Assembly: GCF_036231905.1 (NCBI RefSeq)
Contig: NZ_JAZARE010000004.1
Span: 1-64,000, forward strand
Origin: CAMLIZ01 sp036231905
GTDB taxonomy: Bacteria; Pseudomonadota; Gammaproteobacteria; Burkholderiales; Burkholderiaceae_C
DNA length: 64,000 nt
Reading direction: 5' to 3'
The notes beneath the pieces are model-generated. The model was not told where the DNA came from. It was given only the letters and a program-made list of their open reading frames with translations, and did not search any database. Made by a program: the position numbers and the translations under genes. Shown here piece after piece: positions 63,998 to 64,000 of the stretch. The stretch's first letter is position 1; every line of letters starts with the position of its first letter.

Positions 63998-64000
63998 GGA

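Overview
The window is high-GC DNA with dense, often overlapping genes. It reads as a chromosomal segment of a betaproteobacterium in the order Burkholderiales (Rubrivivax / Leptothrix / Comamonadaceae-like). Supporting signs are the aspA-gltIJKL synteny, the DUF4148, DUF3025, DUF3108 and DUF3429 families, a class A RNase P RNA, an rpoH gene preceded by a CIRCE operator, and the GC-rich interspersed elements seen upstream of several genes. No tRNA, CRISPR array, integrase or insertion sequence was found.

Region 1 (1-7057) is an acidic amino acid module: a HypT-like LysR regulator, aspartate ammonia-lyase, two paralogous glutamate/aspartate-binding proteins, then permeases GltJ and GltK and ATPase GltL. 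Import and deamination of aspartate to fumarate form one unit. Region 2 (7107-17509) is housekeeping: pyrC, a NYN plus OST-HTH RNA-binding protein, a DUF3025 protein, a cysK that carries a one-base frameshift in this sequence, rnpB, a divergent HxlR regulator / CMD-family pair with two matching operators, a Bcr/CflA efflux pump, an alpha-carbonic anhydrase, a soluble hybrid kinase, and rpoH. Region 3 (17677-36774) holds a chemoreceptor with a CheR/CheB-docking tail and a sigma-28-like promoter, two more hybrid histidine kinases, an aldo/keto reductase, ychF, a MOSC protein, a UbiH-like monooxygenase, dsbC, an M61 peptidase, a DUF3108 protein, an enoyl-CoA hydratase, a DUF4148 secreted protein and lysS.

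Region 4 (36858-48925) is a surface-glycan locus. It has wbpB-wbpD-wbpE (UDP-2,3-diacetamido-2,3-dideoxyglucuronate-type sugars), a Wzx flippase, an O-acyltransferase, two GT4 glycosyltransferases, a methyltransferase, a second sugar aminotransferase, a PglC-type phosphoglycosyltransferase, a WbpM/PglF-type dehydratase and a sulfotransferase-like gene. No Wzy polymerase, O-antigen ligase or UDP-GlcNAc 6-dehydrogenase is present in the window.

Region 5 (48972-63997) is a second, visibly lower-GC glycan locus with a different export logic. It has a beta-helix secreted protein, a WecA-like initiator, several glycosyltransferases, a KpsE/KpsM/KpsT-like ABC exporter, gmd and rmd for GDP-D-rhamnose, and a 1396-residue protein with three glycosyltransferase domains plus a C-terminal module. 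The outer-membrane export protein and any KpsC/KpsS are not in view. This composite locus is the best candidate for something undescribed. Its parts are recognisable families, so the novelty would lie in their combination and in the giant transferase.
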